Source of the DNA: Winogradskyella sp. PC-19
GTDB lineage: Bacteria; Bacteroidota; Bacteroidia; Flavobacteriales; Flavobacteriaceae
Direction of reading: 5' to 3'
DNA length: 64,000 nt
Assembly (NCBI RefSeq): GCF_002163855.1
Contig: NZ_CP019332.1
Location: forward strand, 2,769,145-2,833,144
The notes under the pieces are model-generated. The model was given only the letters and a program-made list of their open reading frames with translations. It made no database searches and was not told the DNA's origin. Below, in pieces: positions 18,797 to 26,439 of the stretch. Positions within the stretch are counted from its first letter, which is position 1. Each line of letters begins with the position of its first letter. Made by a program: the position numbers and the translations under genes.

Positions 18797-19216
18797 ATGA
18801 CTTATAAATATTCTATTTGCCATCCCGATAAAGAAGATATTGAATATATAGATAATCCAATATCAGGAAGTGAAATTTTAGAAATAGCCAAAAACTATCC
18901 TTGGGTCGAAAAGTTGAAATTTTCAGATTCACTGCATCAAGGTGATGTATATTATAGTCCTTCTATAGATTTTACTTGTATTGAGGACGAAATAAGTTTT
19001 TGCATGACAGCTGATTATGATAGTAATGAAAAACTTGAGTTTTCTTTATGGTTTAATAGACCAAAAAAAGTTAAGGTTTTGTTCGGATTATTAGGAGAAA
19101 AAGAAAAAATAGTCGTTGATGATGTATGGCATATTAGCTTTGAAAAATCCTTGAAATATCTTCAGCATTTTGTGAATAGAAATTATTCCTTGATTGAAGA
19201 ATTGTATAAAAAATAG
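18797..19216 (+). CDS. Hypothetical protein
   Basis: 139 residues from ATG 18797; an in-frame TTG at 18749 is upstream of or inside the promoter and is less likely. I do not recognise a family. It is acidic, mixed alpha/beta, without signal peptide or membrane span. It has a hydrophilic start (YKYSICHPDKEDIEYID) and a core of aromatic-rich strands (SPSIDFTCIEDEISFCMTADYD). It stands alone on the plus strand inside the glycan cluster, with the deacetylase gene starting a few bases after its stop, so the two are probably co-transcribed. Confidence 0.6.
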   Translation: MTYKYSICHPDKEDIEYIDNPISGSEILEIAKNYPWVEKLKFSDSLHQGDVYYSPSIDFTCIEDEISFCMTADYDSNEKLEFSLWFNRPKKVKVLFGLLGEKEKIVVDDVWHISFEKSLKYLQHFVNRNYSLIEELYKK

Positions 19217-19220
19217 TACT

Positions 19221-19943
19221 GTGCCAAAACTTCCTGTTTTAATGTATCACTCGGTAACAACCTCGTCAAATGAGAGCGTAGGTTTAACCATCGATGTCAA
19301 AAAGTTTGAGGACCATTTACAATATCTAAAATCTAAAAATTATAGAGCATTACACTTTAAGGATTTAGAACAAATTAAATCAGCCAAAGAGTTTCCTGAA
19401 AAATCAGTAATTATAACCTTTGATGATGTTTATGTCAATCAGTTAGAATTGGCAGTACCTTTACTCGAAAAGTATGGTTTTAAAGCGTCTTTTTATATTC
19501 CGTTTAAGTATGTTGGAAAGACAAATACGTGGGACGAAGGCAAAAAACCTATTATGTCTGTAGCTCAATTAAAATCTTTAAATCCTGAAGTTATTGAGCT
19601 TGGTTTGCATAGCTTTTCTCATGGTAATTATAAAGATATGCCCTTGGATAAAATCCGAACAGATTTTGAGCAGTCAAAAACTTTTATAAAAAACAATGAC
19701 TTAAATGTGTCATCGGTTTTGGCTTATCCTTATGGGAAATATCCAAAAAAAGGAGATGCAAAAAACAGTTTTTTAGAGTGTCTTGATGAAAATAATATCA
19801 CTTATGGATTAAGAATTGGCAATAGAGTCAATAAATTTCCTTTTAAAAATAACTATGAAGTTCAACGTATTGATATTAAGGGCGAAGATTCGCTATCTAA
19901 ATTCAAACTAAAATTACGTTACGGAAAGCTAAAGTTATTTTAA
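19221..19943 (+). CDS. Polysaccharide deacetylase (NodB-homology) family protein
   Basis: 240 residues from GTG 19221, four bases after the upstream stop; a TTG at 19194 is the alternative. The start PKLPVLMYHSV is typical of this group. The NodB metal triad looks intact: VIITFDDVY (~78-86, two Asp) and HSFSH (~136-140, His-x3-His); later YPYGKYP (~172-178). There is no signal peptide, so unlike peptidoglycan or exopolysaccharide deacetylases it probably acts in the cytoplasm on a precursor of the local glycan (inference). Its 3' end overlaps the convergent GT2 gene by nine bases. Confidence 0.82.
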   Translation: MPKLPVLMYHSVTTSSNESVGLTIDVKKFEDHLQYLKSKNYRALHFKDLEQIKSAKEFPEKSVIITFDDVYVNQLELAVPLLEKYGFKASFYIPFKYVGKTNTWDEGKKPIMSVAQLKSLNPEVIELGLHSFSHGNYKDMPLDKIRTDFEQSKTFIKNNDLNVSSVLAYPYGKYPKKGDAKNSFLECLDENNITYGLRIGNRVNKFPFKNNYEVQRIDIKGEDSLSKFKLKLRYGKLKLF

Positions 19944-20669
19944 GCCACGCTGTAATAGCATCAGTTTCACATATCTTGAAAACACACCATATGCATTAAT
20001 AGTGGCTACTGTCAATCCAGGAATACCATCCAAAAATCCACGGCGAAGAATGTAACTGCTAAAAAATCGATAAAACGGTTTGAAGGCCAAATGAAAGTAG
20101 GTGGCTTTTTTTCCTTTCTTCAACATTTGCTCAGCTTGAAACCAAGCATAACTATCTTTTTTACTAATATAATGTGGTAAGCCTTTATAGGTGAAATGTA
20201 ATACTGGATTTTTAAGTTGCCCAACAGTACCGTCAATAATCAGCTTTTCATGAACTAAACCTTCAAAGCGGCAATTTTCGCGTTTTACCAGTCGTAATAC
20301 ATTGTCCGAATGGTTATATAAAAAACGATTCATATAAAAATGCGGAAAATTAAGTTTGTATCCAGCATGTTTATTAGAGTTCATTGCGGCTTTAATTTCA
20401 CTCTTTAGAGCATAAGGAATGCGCTCATCAGCATCTACAAATAAAACCCATTCGCCAGAAGCAAATTGTAATGCATGGTTTTTTTGGTTAGAGAAATTAT
20501 CAAATTTTCGTTGCGTGATTTTACAGTTATATTTCTCGGCAATCTCGACAGTTTTGTCTGTACTAAAAGAATCGACTACAATAATTTCATCTGCAAAACG
20601 TACCGAACGTATTGCTTTTTCTACGTAGTTTTCTTCGTTATAAGTTGGTATAATTACCGATAATTTCAT
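19935..20669 (-). CDS. Glycosyltransferase family 2, WaaE/LpsC-like paralogue
   Basis: 244 residues from ATG 20669 (a GTG two codons upstream is possible). GT-A features: KLSVIIPTYNEENYVEKAI (~2-20), DEIIVVDSFSTDKTVEI, and metal site LFVDADERIP (~77-86). The C-terminal LVHEKLII, FKPFYRFFSSYILRRGFLDG pattern is shared with the gene at 17966-18712, so the two are paralogues or sequentially acting core transferases. Likely role: LPS core or glycan sugar addition at the inner membrane. It has its own promoter. Confidence 0.85.
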   Translation of the reverse strand: MKLSVIIPTYNEENYVEKAIRSVRFADEIIVVDSFSTDKTVEIAEKYNCKITQRKFDNFSNQKNHALQFASGEWVLFVDADERIPYALKSEIKAAMNSNKHAGYKLNFPHFYMNRFLYNHSDNVLRLVKRENCRFEGLVHEKLIIDGTVGQLKNPVLHFTYKGLPHYISKKDSYAWFQAEQMLKKGKKATYFHLAFKPFYRFFSSYILRRGFLDGIPGLTVATINAYGVFSRYVKLMLLQRGLK

Positions 20670-20688
20670 TTGCACTTGGCCTAAAGCA

Positions 20689-20719
20689 CAAATTTAGTTG
20701 ATTAATTGAGATAACACAA
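20689..20719 (-). promoter_or_regulatory. Flavobacterial promoter for the minus-strand GT2 gene
   Basis: On the minus strand TTG (complement of 20717-20719), a 20-nt spacer and TAAATTTG (complement of 20689-20696) match both consensus boxes, 20 bp ahead of ATG 20669. Confidence 0.55.
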
Positions 20720-20748
20720 TGCACTTTAGTAATCGCTTAAAATATGTT

Positions 20749-20756
20749 TATCTTTG
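20749..20756 (+). promoter_or_regulatory. -7 box for the tandem GT2 pair
   Basis: TATCTTTG on the plus strand, a perfect TAnnTTTG, lies 22 bp before the ATG at 20779. This placement supports the 20779 start over the upstream in-frame ATG at 20719, which would lie before the transcription start. Confidence 0.5.
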
Positions 20757-20778
20757 CCAAGATTTTAAATTGAAAAAC

Positions 20779-21600
20779 ATGAGTGGTTTACCGATTACTG
20801 TTATCATAAGTACATATAATGCTGAAGCTTGGTTAGAAAAAGTTTTAGAAAGCTATAAATATCAGGATTATGATAATTATGAAGTTATTGTTGCAGATGA
20901 CGGTTCTCGCGAAACGACTAAAGCACTCATTGATAAGTTCAAAGCAGATTATCCAGTTAATTTAAGACATATATGGCACGAAGATAAAGGCTATAGACGT
21001 CAAGAATTACTTAATAAATGTATTATGCAGACAGAGCACGATTACATTTTAATGACAGATGGCGATTGTATTGCACGTAAAGATTTTTTATCTACACATG
21101 CAAAATTTGCTGAAAAAGGCTATTTCTTATCTGGCGGTTATTTAAAACTAAATATGCCAACAAGTGAGGCTATCACTCTAGAAGATATTGAAAATGAAAA
21201 TTGCTTTGATACAAAATGGTTAAAGGCAAACGGAAGTGTGAGTAGCAAACAAGCTTTAAAATTAAATTCTGGTGAAACATTATCTACGCTTTTAGATTTT
21301 ATAACACCAACAGGAGCAACGTTTAATAATTGTAACTCTTCTGCTTGGAAAGACGATTTAATTGCTATTAATGGTTATGATGAGCGTATGCAATACGGTG
21401 GACCAGACCGTGAATTAGGAGAGCGTTTATTTAATTACGGTATTAAGTCTAAGCAAATTCGTCATAAAGCAATTGTATTACATTTAGACCATCCACGTGG
21501 TTATAAAACTAAAGAATCTTTGGATAGAAACCTTGCTATCCGTAAGAAAGTAAAAGACGATAATTTAAAGTGGACAGACCACGGTATCGTGAAGAAATAG
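20779..21600 (+). CDS. Glycosyltransferase family 2 with C-terminal galactosyltransferase-type domain
   Basis: 273 residues from ATG 20779, chosen because the promoter box lies just upstream. N-terminal GT-A core: ITVIISTYNAEAWLEKVL, VIVADDGSRETT (~38-49) and metal site MTDGDCIARKDF (~93-104). The C-terminal ERMQYGGPDRELGERLFNYGI (~213-233) matches the Glyco_transf_7C type seen in galactosyl/N-acetylgalactosaminyl transferases. It lies three bases before the next gene, a paralogue of the same length and motif order, so they look like a tandem duplication that may add successive residues of one glycan. Confidence 0.88.
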   Translation: MSGLPITVIISTYNAEAWLEKVLESYKYQDYDNYEVIVADDGSRETTKALIDKFKADYPVNLRHIWHEDKGYRRQELLNKCIMQTEHDYILMTDGDCIARKDFLSTHAKFAEKGYFLSGGYLKLNMPTSEAITLEDIENENCFDTKWLKANGSVSSKQALKLNSGETLSTLLDFITPTGATFNNCNSSAWKDDLIAINGYDERMQYGGPDRELGERLFNYGIKSKQIRHKAIVLHLDHPRGYKTKESLDRNLAIRKKVKDDNLKWTDHGIVKK

Positions 21601-21603
21601 TCT

Positions 21604-22419
21604 ATGCCACAAGTGTCAATAATTATAAGTACTTACAATCAGCCACTATGGTTAGAAAAGGTACTTGTAGGATATGAACAGCAATCATTCAAAGATTTTG
21701 AAATTATCATTGCTGATGATGGTTCGACTGAAGAAACCAATCTTTTGATTAAAAGAGTTTGTCAAAATTCGGAATTAAATATCAAGCATATTTGGCAAGA
21801 AGATGAAGGTTTTCGAAAAACTCGAATTCTTAATAAGTCTATTTCCTTATCTCAAGCCGATTATCTTTTATTTACCGATGGTGATTGTATTCCTCGAAAG
21901 GATTTTATTCAAAAACATATAGACTTGAGACGCCCTAATTGCTTTCTTTCTGGCGGTTATTTTAAATTGCCAAAATCAATCTCTGATGTTATTACCCAAG
22001 TAGATATTGTCACTCAGAATTGTTTTGATAAAGTTTGGTTGTTGGGTAATGGTTTAAAATCTACTTTTAAAACAAATAAGCTAACTGCTAATGGTTTTAA
22101 AGAACGTTTTTTAAACAAGTTTACACCAACTAAAGCCACTTGGGATGGCATGAATGCTTCTGGATGGAAAAGAGATATTGTTGCAGTAAATGGTTTTGAC
22201 GAACGTATGGCTTATGGTGGTGAAGATCGTGAGTTGGGTGAGCGACTTATGAATTATGGTGTAAAACCTTTACAAATAAGATATAGTGCTATCTGTGTAC
22301 ACTTGTATCACACAAGAGCTTATAAAAACGAAGTTGCTGAACAAAAGAATCTACAAATCAGAAAAGAGACAAAATCTCAAAACAAGACTTGGACTGATTT
22401 TGGATTGATTAGAGCTTAA
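21604..22419 (+). CDS. Glycosyltransferase family 2 with C-terminal galactosyltransferase-type domain, tandem paralogue
   Basis: 271 residues. Same architecture as its upstream neighbour: VSIIISTYNQPLWLEKVL, IIIADDGSTEET (~38-49), metal site FTDGDCIPRKDF (~93-104), an N-C-F-D-K-V-W segment mid-protein and ERMAYGGEDRELGERLMNYG near the C-terminus. The shared N-x-F-D and GG-x-DRELGER blocks indicate recent common ancestry. Its last four bases overlap the end of the convergent methyltransferase gene. Confidence 0.88.
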   Translation: MPQVSIIISTYNQPLWLEKVLVGYEQQSFKDFEIIIADDGSTEETNLLIKRVCQNSELNIKHIWQEDEGFRKTRILNKSISLSQADYLLFTDGDCIPRKDFIQKHIDLRRPNCFLSGGYFKLPKSISDVITQVDIVTQNCFDKVWLLGNGLKSTFKTNKLTANGFKERFLNKFTPTKATWDGMNASGWKRDIVAVNGFDERMAYGGEDRELGERLMNYGVKPLQIRYSAICVHLYHTRAYKNEVAEQKNLQIRKETKSQNKTWTDFGLIRA

Positions 22420-23006
22420 GCCCTTTTATATGCGCCAACTTTCCAATACGTAGTTTCTCTATCGGTATTTACAGTTTCAAAATTTAATTGACTTAGCTTC
22501 TCTGAAGCATCTATAATGTCCCAACAGTTTTGTCCTTCTTTATAAATCGAAGTAATTAAAATACCTTTTGGTGTTAGTTTATCCGCGAAACGATTCAACA
22601 CTTCGACTTTTAAGTGGTCGTGTACGTAATAAAAGGCCTCATTAAATACGATAACATCAAACTTTTCTTCAGGGTCATAAGTATGAATATCAGCCACAAG
22701 ATTTTTTGAGTTTGCTAAAGACTTTGTTTCGGCTTTATCAATCGAAGCAGAGGAGTAGTCTACATTATAAAATGCAGAATAATCTTCAGGATTTAATTTT
22801 TTATTTAAAACAGCTTCACCTGCACCCAAATCTAAAATTATAGGCTTTGCTTTTGCGTAGCTCTTTATATATTCAGCAATTTTATCGTAACGGACAGCTT
22901 CACGCTCGTTGGCTAAGTAATCCCATTTACCTTTTTTGTACTGCTTGTTCCAGCGCATTTTTCTTCGCCAGTGATGAAATTTATCAATTAAACTCAATTT
23001 TGCCAT
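22416..23006 (-). CDS. Class I SAM-dependent methyltransferase
   Basis: 196 residues. After a very basic, tryptophan-rich N-terminus (HHWRRKMRWNKQYKKGKWDYL), the SAM-binding motif I is IILDLGAGEAVLNKKL (~56-71), an acidic motif II follows at YNVDYSSASIDKA, and FDVIVFNEAFYYVHD (~114-128) is the post-core strand. Typical of small Methyltransf_11/25-type enzymes. Nine bases separate it from the GT9 gene upstream, so the two probably share a transcript. A glycan substrate is likely from context only. Confidence 0.82.
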   Translation of the reverse strand: MAKLSLIDKFHHWRRKMRWNKQYKKGKWDYLANEREAVRYDKIAEYIKSYAKAKPIILDLGAGEAVLNKKLNPEDYSAFYNVDYSSASIDKAETKSLANSKNLVADIHTYDPEEKFDVIVFNEAFYYVHDHLKVEVLNRFADKLTPKGILITSIYKEGQNCWDIIDASEKLSQLNFETVNTDRETTYWKVGAYKRA

Positions 23007-23015
23007 AAAGTAATT

Positions 23016-24071
23016 TTAGAAATGTTGTTTTAGAAAAGCATCAAGTTGAGGAATAATTATTTCCGGTGTCAGTTGCTTGTATAAAAAGCTAGGGTCTTCT
23101 TCTATTTTTCTTCTTTGTTCTCTATCAGTCGAAAATAAATCTGGTTTTTCATCTAATAAATGAATAGAGGTATGCATCTTACCATCTTCAAAACTTGCCC
23201 AATGGTCTTTAAGAACATATGGAGAAAATATGGTAAATGTTGGTCTATTCAAGGCTTTAGATATATGTACTGTTCCGCCTTCATTTGCAATGAGAAGTTT
23301 ACACTTGTTCATCAATAATACAAACCCACGGATACTCTCTTCGTATATATCAAAAATGATTTTATCCTTGTGTTTGCAAGCATCATAGATTTGTTGTGCG
23401 TCTTCCTTTTGATGTGGCGAATAATTAAATAATGCATACACATCGTAATTATCTGTTACAAAATCTATGAGACTAACAATATAATCATACGGCATAGATT
23501 TTTGAGGCGTACTTCCAAGTATACCAAACATTATGACCGGCTTATCGTATTTGTCAAGCTTATCGTATTCTTGTTCTTTATCTGTTAAGTAAATTTTTGG
23601 CTCATAAACTGGTGTTTTTATATCAAAAACCGAAGTCACTAAATGTACTCTATCTTCTAACGATTTGCCACAAGGATTTGATTTCTCCTTTAAAAAACTA
23701 ACGTTGTGTGTATAGAATGGTAGTGGAGGATTCTTTTCTCGTTTTTTATAACCAACTCTAATTTTTGCACCAGATAATAATGAAATCACTCGGCTCTGAA
23801 ATTTAGCGTACGGATCCATTATAATATCGTACTTCTTTTTACGTACTTGCCAAGCTGTTTTAATTAGATTAGGAATCTTTTTAAGCTCTTTTTCTTTAAT
23901 TTCAATAATGTTATCTACAGATGGATTTTGTTCTATAACACCAGTAGTGTAATCGTAAACCATAAAGTCAATAACCGCATCTGGGAAAATAGTTTTAAGG
24001 TTATCGGAAATTAAAGTGGCTAAAAGCACATCTCCAATACGTTTATTTTGAATTACAAGGATTTTTTTCAT
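23016..24071 (-). CDS. Glycosyltransferase family 9 (heptosyltransferase-type)
   Basis: 351 residues from ATG 24071. It starts with KKILVIQNKRIGDVLLATLI (~2-21), the classic GT9 opening (I-x-x-x-x-I-GD), and has the C-terminal CKLLIANEGGTVHISKALNRPTF (~258-280), where the GG-x-HIA-like motif of heptosyltransferases appears as GGTVHIS. GT9 enzymes transfer heptose from ADP-heptose to LPS core; whether heptose is the sugar here is unproven. It is transcribed divergently from the kinase-like gene to its right. Confidence 0.85.
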   Translation of the reverse strand: MKKILVIQNKRIGDVLLATLISDNLKTIFPDAVIDFMVYDYTTGVIEQNPSVDNIIEIKEKELKKIPNLIKTAWQVRKKKYDIIMDPYAKFQSRVISLLSGAKIRVGYKKREKNPPLPFYTHNVSFLKEKSNPCGKSLEDRVHLVTSVFDIKTPVYEPKIYLTDKEQEYDKLDKYDKPVIMFGILGSTPQKSMPYDYIVSLIDFVTDNYDVYALFNYSPHQKEDAQQIYDACKHKDKIIFDIYEESIRGFVLLMNKCKLLIANEGGTVHISKALNRPTFTIFSPYVLKDHWASFEDGKMHTSIHLLDEKPDLFSTDREQRRKIEEDPSFLYKQLTPEIIIPQLDAFLKQHF

Positions 24072-24144
24072 CAAGAAAAGTCAGCTTCAGTTGCGTAAGT
24101 GCAAAATATAATTTTATCGGCTTTTATTAAAATTTACTTTGGTA

Positions 24145-24152
24145 TATCTTTG
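24145..24152 (+). promoter_or_regulatory. -7 box for the WaaP/Kdo-kinase-like gene
   Basis: TATCTTTG on the plus strand is a perfect TAnnTTTG. Transcription would start near 24158, directly after which the coding frame opens (in-frame stop TAA 24159-24161), long before the first canonical start codon at 24258. The rest of the 24072-24257 gap is discussed with the gene. Confidence 0.45.
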
Positions 24153-24257
24153 AGCACTTAATTTACAGATATTATTATACACTGTCATCAAAAATACGCG
24201 CACTTAAAAGCAAAGTTAGAAACTGTTATAAATAGTTTTGAAACTTCAGGAAAGGCA

Positions 24258-24935
24258 GTGACTATTGGTGCAAGAAACAGCATAAAGTCGTTTGAGTTAG
24301 ATGGTTTAAAACTGAATGTAAAATCATTTAAAACTCCAAATGCGTTTAATGCTTTTGTTTATAAATATATAAGACCAAGTAAAGCAAAGCGTTCATTCGA
24401 ATATGCAAGTCGATTAATTGACTGTGGTGTTTCGACACCATTTCCTATAGCATATGTCGAAGAGTCTTCAACTTTTGGATTAGGACGGAGCTTTTATATT
24501 TGTGAGCATATCGATACAGATTTTGAGTTTAGAGAGCTTATCCATAAGCCTTGGTTTGAAAACAGGAACGAAATCCTTGAAAAGTTTACAGAGTTTACGT
24601 TCAAACTGCATGAAAATAATATTAATTTCTTAGACCATTCTCCAGGGAATACTCTAATAGTCAAGACTGAAAATGACTATCAGTTTTATCTTATTGACTT
24701 AAATCGTATGCGTTTTGAAACTATGAATTTTGATAAGCGTATGCATAACTTTAGGCGATTATGGCTTTCTAAAGTTATGATAAAAGTAATGTCTAATAAG
24801 TATGCAGAGTTATATAATAAATCATACGCTGAAACTCATGAGTTAATGCTTAAGCATAGTCGCGCTTTTCAGTTGAAAATTGATAAAAAGAAGCTAAGAC
24901 GTTCTGGACGTAAAATGCGTTTCAAAACCGAATAA
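24258..24935 (+). CDS. Lipopolysaccharide kinase (WaaP/Kdo kinase) family protein
   Basis: 225 residues if started at GTG 24258. WaaP/KdkA-type small kinase fold: substrate region NVKSFKTPNAFNAFVYKYIR, SFEYASRLIDCGVSTPFPIAY, and catalytic loop NFLDHSPGNTLIV (~121-133, D and N as in protein kinases), then the metal-binding FYLIDLNRMRF (~142-152). Such enzymes phosphorylate LPS core sugars at the cytoplasmic face. The frame stays open upstream to 24162 and encodes about 30 more plausible residues (IIIHCHQKYAHLKAKL...), but no ATG/GTG/TTG is there, so the true start could be a rare ATT near 24171. Confidence 0.75.
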   Translation: MTIGARNSIKSFELDGLKLNVKSFKTPNAFNAFVYKYIRPSKAKRSFEYASRLIDCGVSTPFPIAYVEESSTFGLGRSFYICEHIDTDFEFRELIHKPWFENRNEILEKFTEFTFKLHENNINFLDHSPGNTLIVKTENDYQFYLIDLNRMRFETMNFDKRMHNFRRLWLSKVMIKVMSNKYAELYNKSYAETHELMLKHSRAFQLKIDKKKLRRSGRKMRFKTE

Positions 24936-24976
24936 AAAAAGTTCCAATTTCTATTTATAAAATTGGAACTTTTTTA
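24934..24976. terminator. Bidirectional rho-independent terminator
   Basis: A seven-A tract (24934-24940), then GTTCCAATTT (24941-24950), a nine-base loop, AAATTGGAAC (24960-24969) and a T-rich tract. The 10-bp stem is perfect and flanked by A and T runs, so it would end both the plus-strand kinase-like gene and the convergent dapD. Confidence 0.85.
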
Positions 24977-24998
24977 TTTAAACTATAAGTAGGTTTAA

Positions 24999-25814
24999 CT
25001 ACACCGCAACATCATATTCACGAAGTGCATCGTTAAGTGATGTTTTCTTGTCTGTACTTTCTTTACGTTTTCCAATAATTAATGCGCAAGGCACTTGGAA
25101 TTCTCCAGCAGCAAATTTCTTTGTATAACTTCCTGGAATAACAACAGAACGTGCCGGTACACGACCTTTCATTTCTACATGTTCGTCACCAGTAACATCT
25201 ATAATTTTTGTGCTCATAGTTAGTACAACATTTGCACCCAAAACAGCTTCTTTTTCAACTCGGACACCTTCAACAACAATACATCTACTACCTATAAAAG
25301 CACCGTCTTCGATGATTACTGGAGCTGCTTGTAATGGTTCTAAAACACCACCAATTCCAACACCACCAGAAAGGTGAACATTTTTACCAATTTGTGCACA
25401 ACTACCAACTGTTGCCCATGTATCTACCATAGTGCCTTCATCTACGTAAGCACCAATGTTTACATAACTAGGCATCATAATTACACCTTTAGAAATGTAT
25501 GCACCATGACGAGCTACTGCATTAGGTACAACTCTGATTCCTTTTGCAGCATAATCTCTTTTTAGAGGCATCTTGTCATGGTATTCAAATATACCAGCTT
25601 CAAGAGTCTCCATTTTTTGAATAGGGAAGTAGAGCACTACCGCTTTTTTTACCCATTCGTTTACTTGCCAACCATCAGTTGTTGGTTCGGCTACTCGCAA
25701 TGTACCTTCATCTATCAAAGTAATAACGCTTCTAATAGCGTCTTGAGTGACTTCATTTTTGAGCAAAGAACGGTCGTCCCATGCATTTTCTATAACAGAT
25801 TGTAGTTGTTTCAT
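24999..25814 (-). CDS. dapD: 2,3,4,5-tetrahydropyridine-2,6-dicarboxylate N-succinyltransferase
   Basis: 271 residues, the normal DapD length. The enzyme succinylates tetrahydrodipicolinate in the lysine/meso-diaminopimelate pathway, in the cytoplasm. Residues ~1-95 form the alpha-helical N-terminal domain (IENAWDDRSLL). Residues ~100-225 are a left-handed beta helix of hexapeptide repeats (GAYISKGVIMMPSYVNIGAY, GGVGIGGVLEP, GAFIGSRCIVVEGVRV, GANVVL). The end is PGSYTKKF and CALIIGKR. It works in the same pathway as dapB further along this window. ATG 25814, with a TATCTTTG box 19 bp upstream. Confidence 0.96.
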   Translation of the reverse strand: MKQLQSVIENAWDDRSLLKNEVTQDAIRSVITLIDEGTLRVAEPTTDGWQVNEWVKKAVVLYFPIQKMETLEAGIFEYHDKMPLKRDYAAKGIRVVPNAVARHGAYISKGVIMMPSYVNIGAYVDEGTMVDTWATVGSCAQIGKNVHLSGGVGIGGVLEPLQAAPVIIEDGAFIGSRCIVVEGVRVEKEAVLGANVVLTMSTKIIDVTGDEHVEMKGRVPARSVVIPGSYTKKFAAGEFQVPCALIIGKRKESTDKKTSLNDALREYDVAV

Positions 25815-25833
25815 GTCGTTTTTAATTATGGTT

Positions 25834-25841
25834 CAAAGATA
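25834..25841 (-). promoter_or_regulatory. -7 box for dapD
   Basis: The complement of 25834-25841 is TATCTTTG, a perfect TAnnTTTG, 19 bp before dapD's ATG. It is divergent from the ruvX box at 25937-25944. Confidence 0.45.
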
Positions 25842-25936
25842 AGTGGCTTTAAAAGCATTTTAAAACTATTTATAAAAATTTGTGAGTATTTATCAAACTG
25901 TGAAATATTCAACATTATAAATCTTTATATTCTAAC

Positions 25937-25944
25937 TATCTTTG
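25937..25944 (+). promoter_or_regulatory. -7 box for ruvX
   Basis: TATCTTTG on the plus strand, eight bases before the ruvX ATG at 25953. This implies a leaderless or nearly leaderless transcript and rules out the longer in-frame extension upstream. Confidence 0.45.
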
Positions 25945-25952
25945 CGGCAAAT

Positions 25953-26363
25953 ATGGGAAGACTTTTAGCTATAGATTACGGTACAAAACGCACAGGAATT
26001 GCGGTTACAGATGAGTTGCAGATTATCGCATCTGGTTTGACAACTGTTAGTACACCAGAGTTAATTACATTTTTGAAAGATTACGTATCAAAAGAAGCTG
26101 TAGATAAAATTGTGGTTGGCCTGCCAAAACAGATGGACAATACAGATTCTGAAAGTGAAGTTTTTATCCAGAAGTTTTTAGTAAAACTCGAAAAACAAAT
26201 CCCTAACATTCCTATTGTAAGAGTAGATGAGCGTTTTACTTCAAAAATGGCGTTTCAGACGATGATAGATAGCGGTTTGAGTAAAAAACAGCGTCGAAAC
26301 AAAGCTTTAGTCGATGAGATAAGTGCGACACTTATTCTTCAGAGTTATATGTCTTCTATATAG
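25953..26363 (+). CDS. ruvX: Holliday junction resolvase-like protein / pre-16S rRNA nuclease (YqgF)
   Basis: 136 residues from ATG 25953; the frame is open further upstream but would include the promoter. The RNase H-like fold is clear: GRLLAIDYGTKRTGIAVTD (~2-20, first catalytic Asp), VVGLPKQMDNT (~58-68), VRVDERFTSKMA (~89-100, with Glu) and ALVDEISATLILQSYM (~118-133, final Asp). In E. coli YqgF matures the 5' end of 16S rRNA; the resolvase role is older annotation. It is followed 76 bp later by def. Confidence 0.93.
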   Translation: MGRLLAIDYGTKRTGIAVTDELQIIASGLTTVSTPELITFLKDYVSKEAVDKIVVGLPKQMDNTDSESEVFIQKFLVKLEKQIPNIPIVRVDERFTSKMAFQTMIDSGLSKKQRRNKALVDEISATLILQSYMSSI

Positions 26364-26411
26364 TTACGTTACAATTATTATAAAACCACTTTAAAAATAC
26401 ATTAAGAATTG

Positions 26412-26419
26412 TATTTTTG
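26412..26419 (+). promoter_or_regulatory. -7 box for def
   Basis: TATTTTTG on the plus strand, 20 bp ahead of the def ATG, matches TAnnTTTG. Confidence 0.4.
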
Positions 26420-26439
26420 CCTCCGTAAAAATTAAAATC

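Noticed and set aside
25806-25952. Upstream extension of ruvX
   Set aside because: It would include the -7 promoter box and lacks family similarity; the known YqgF start GRLLAIDYGTKRTG fits ATG 25953.
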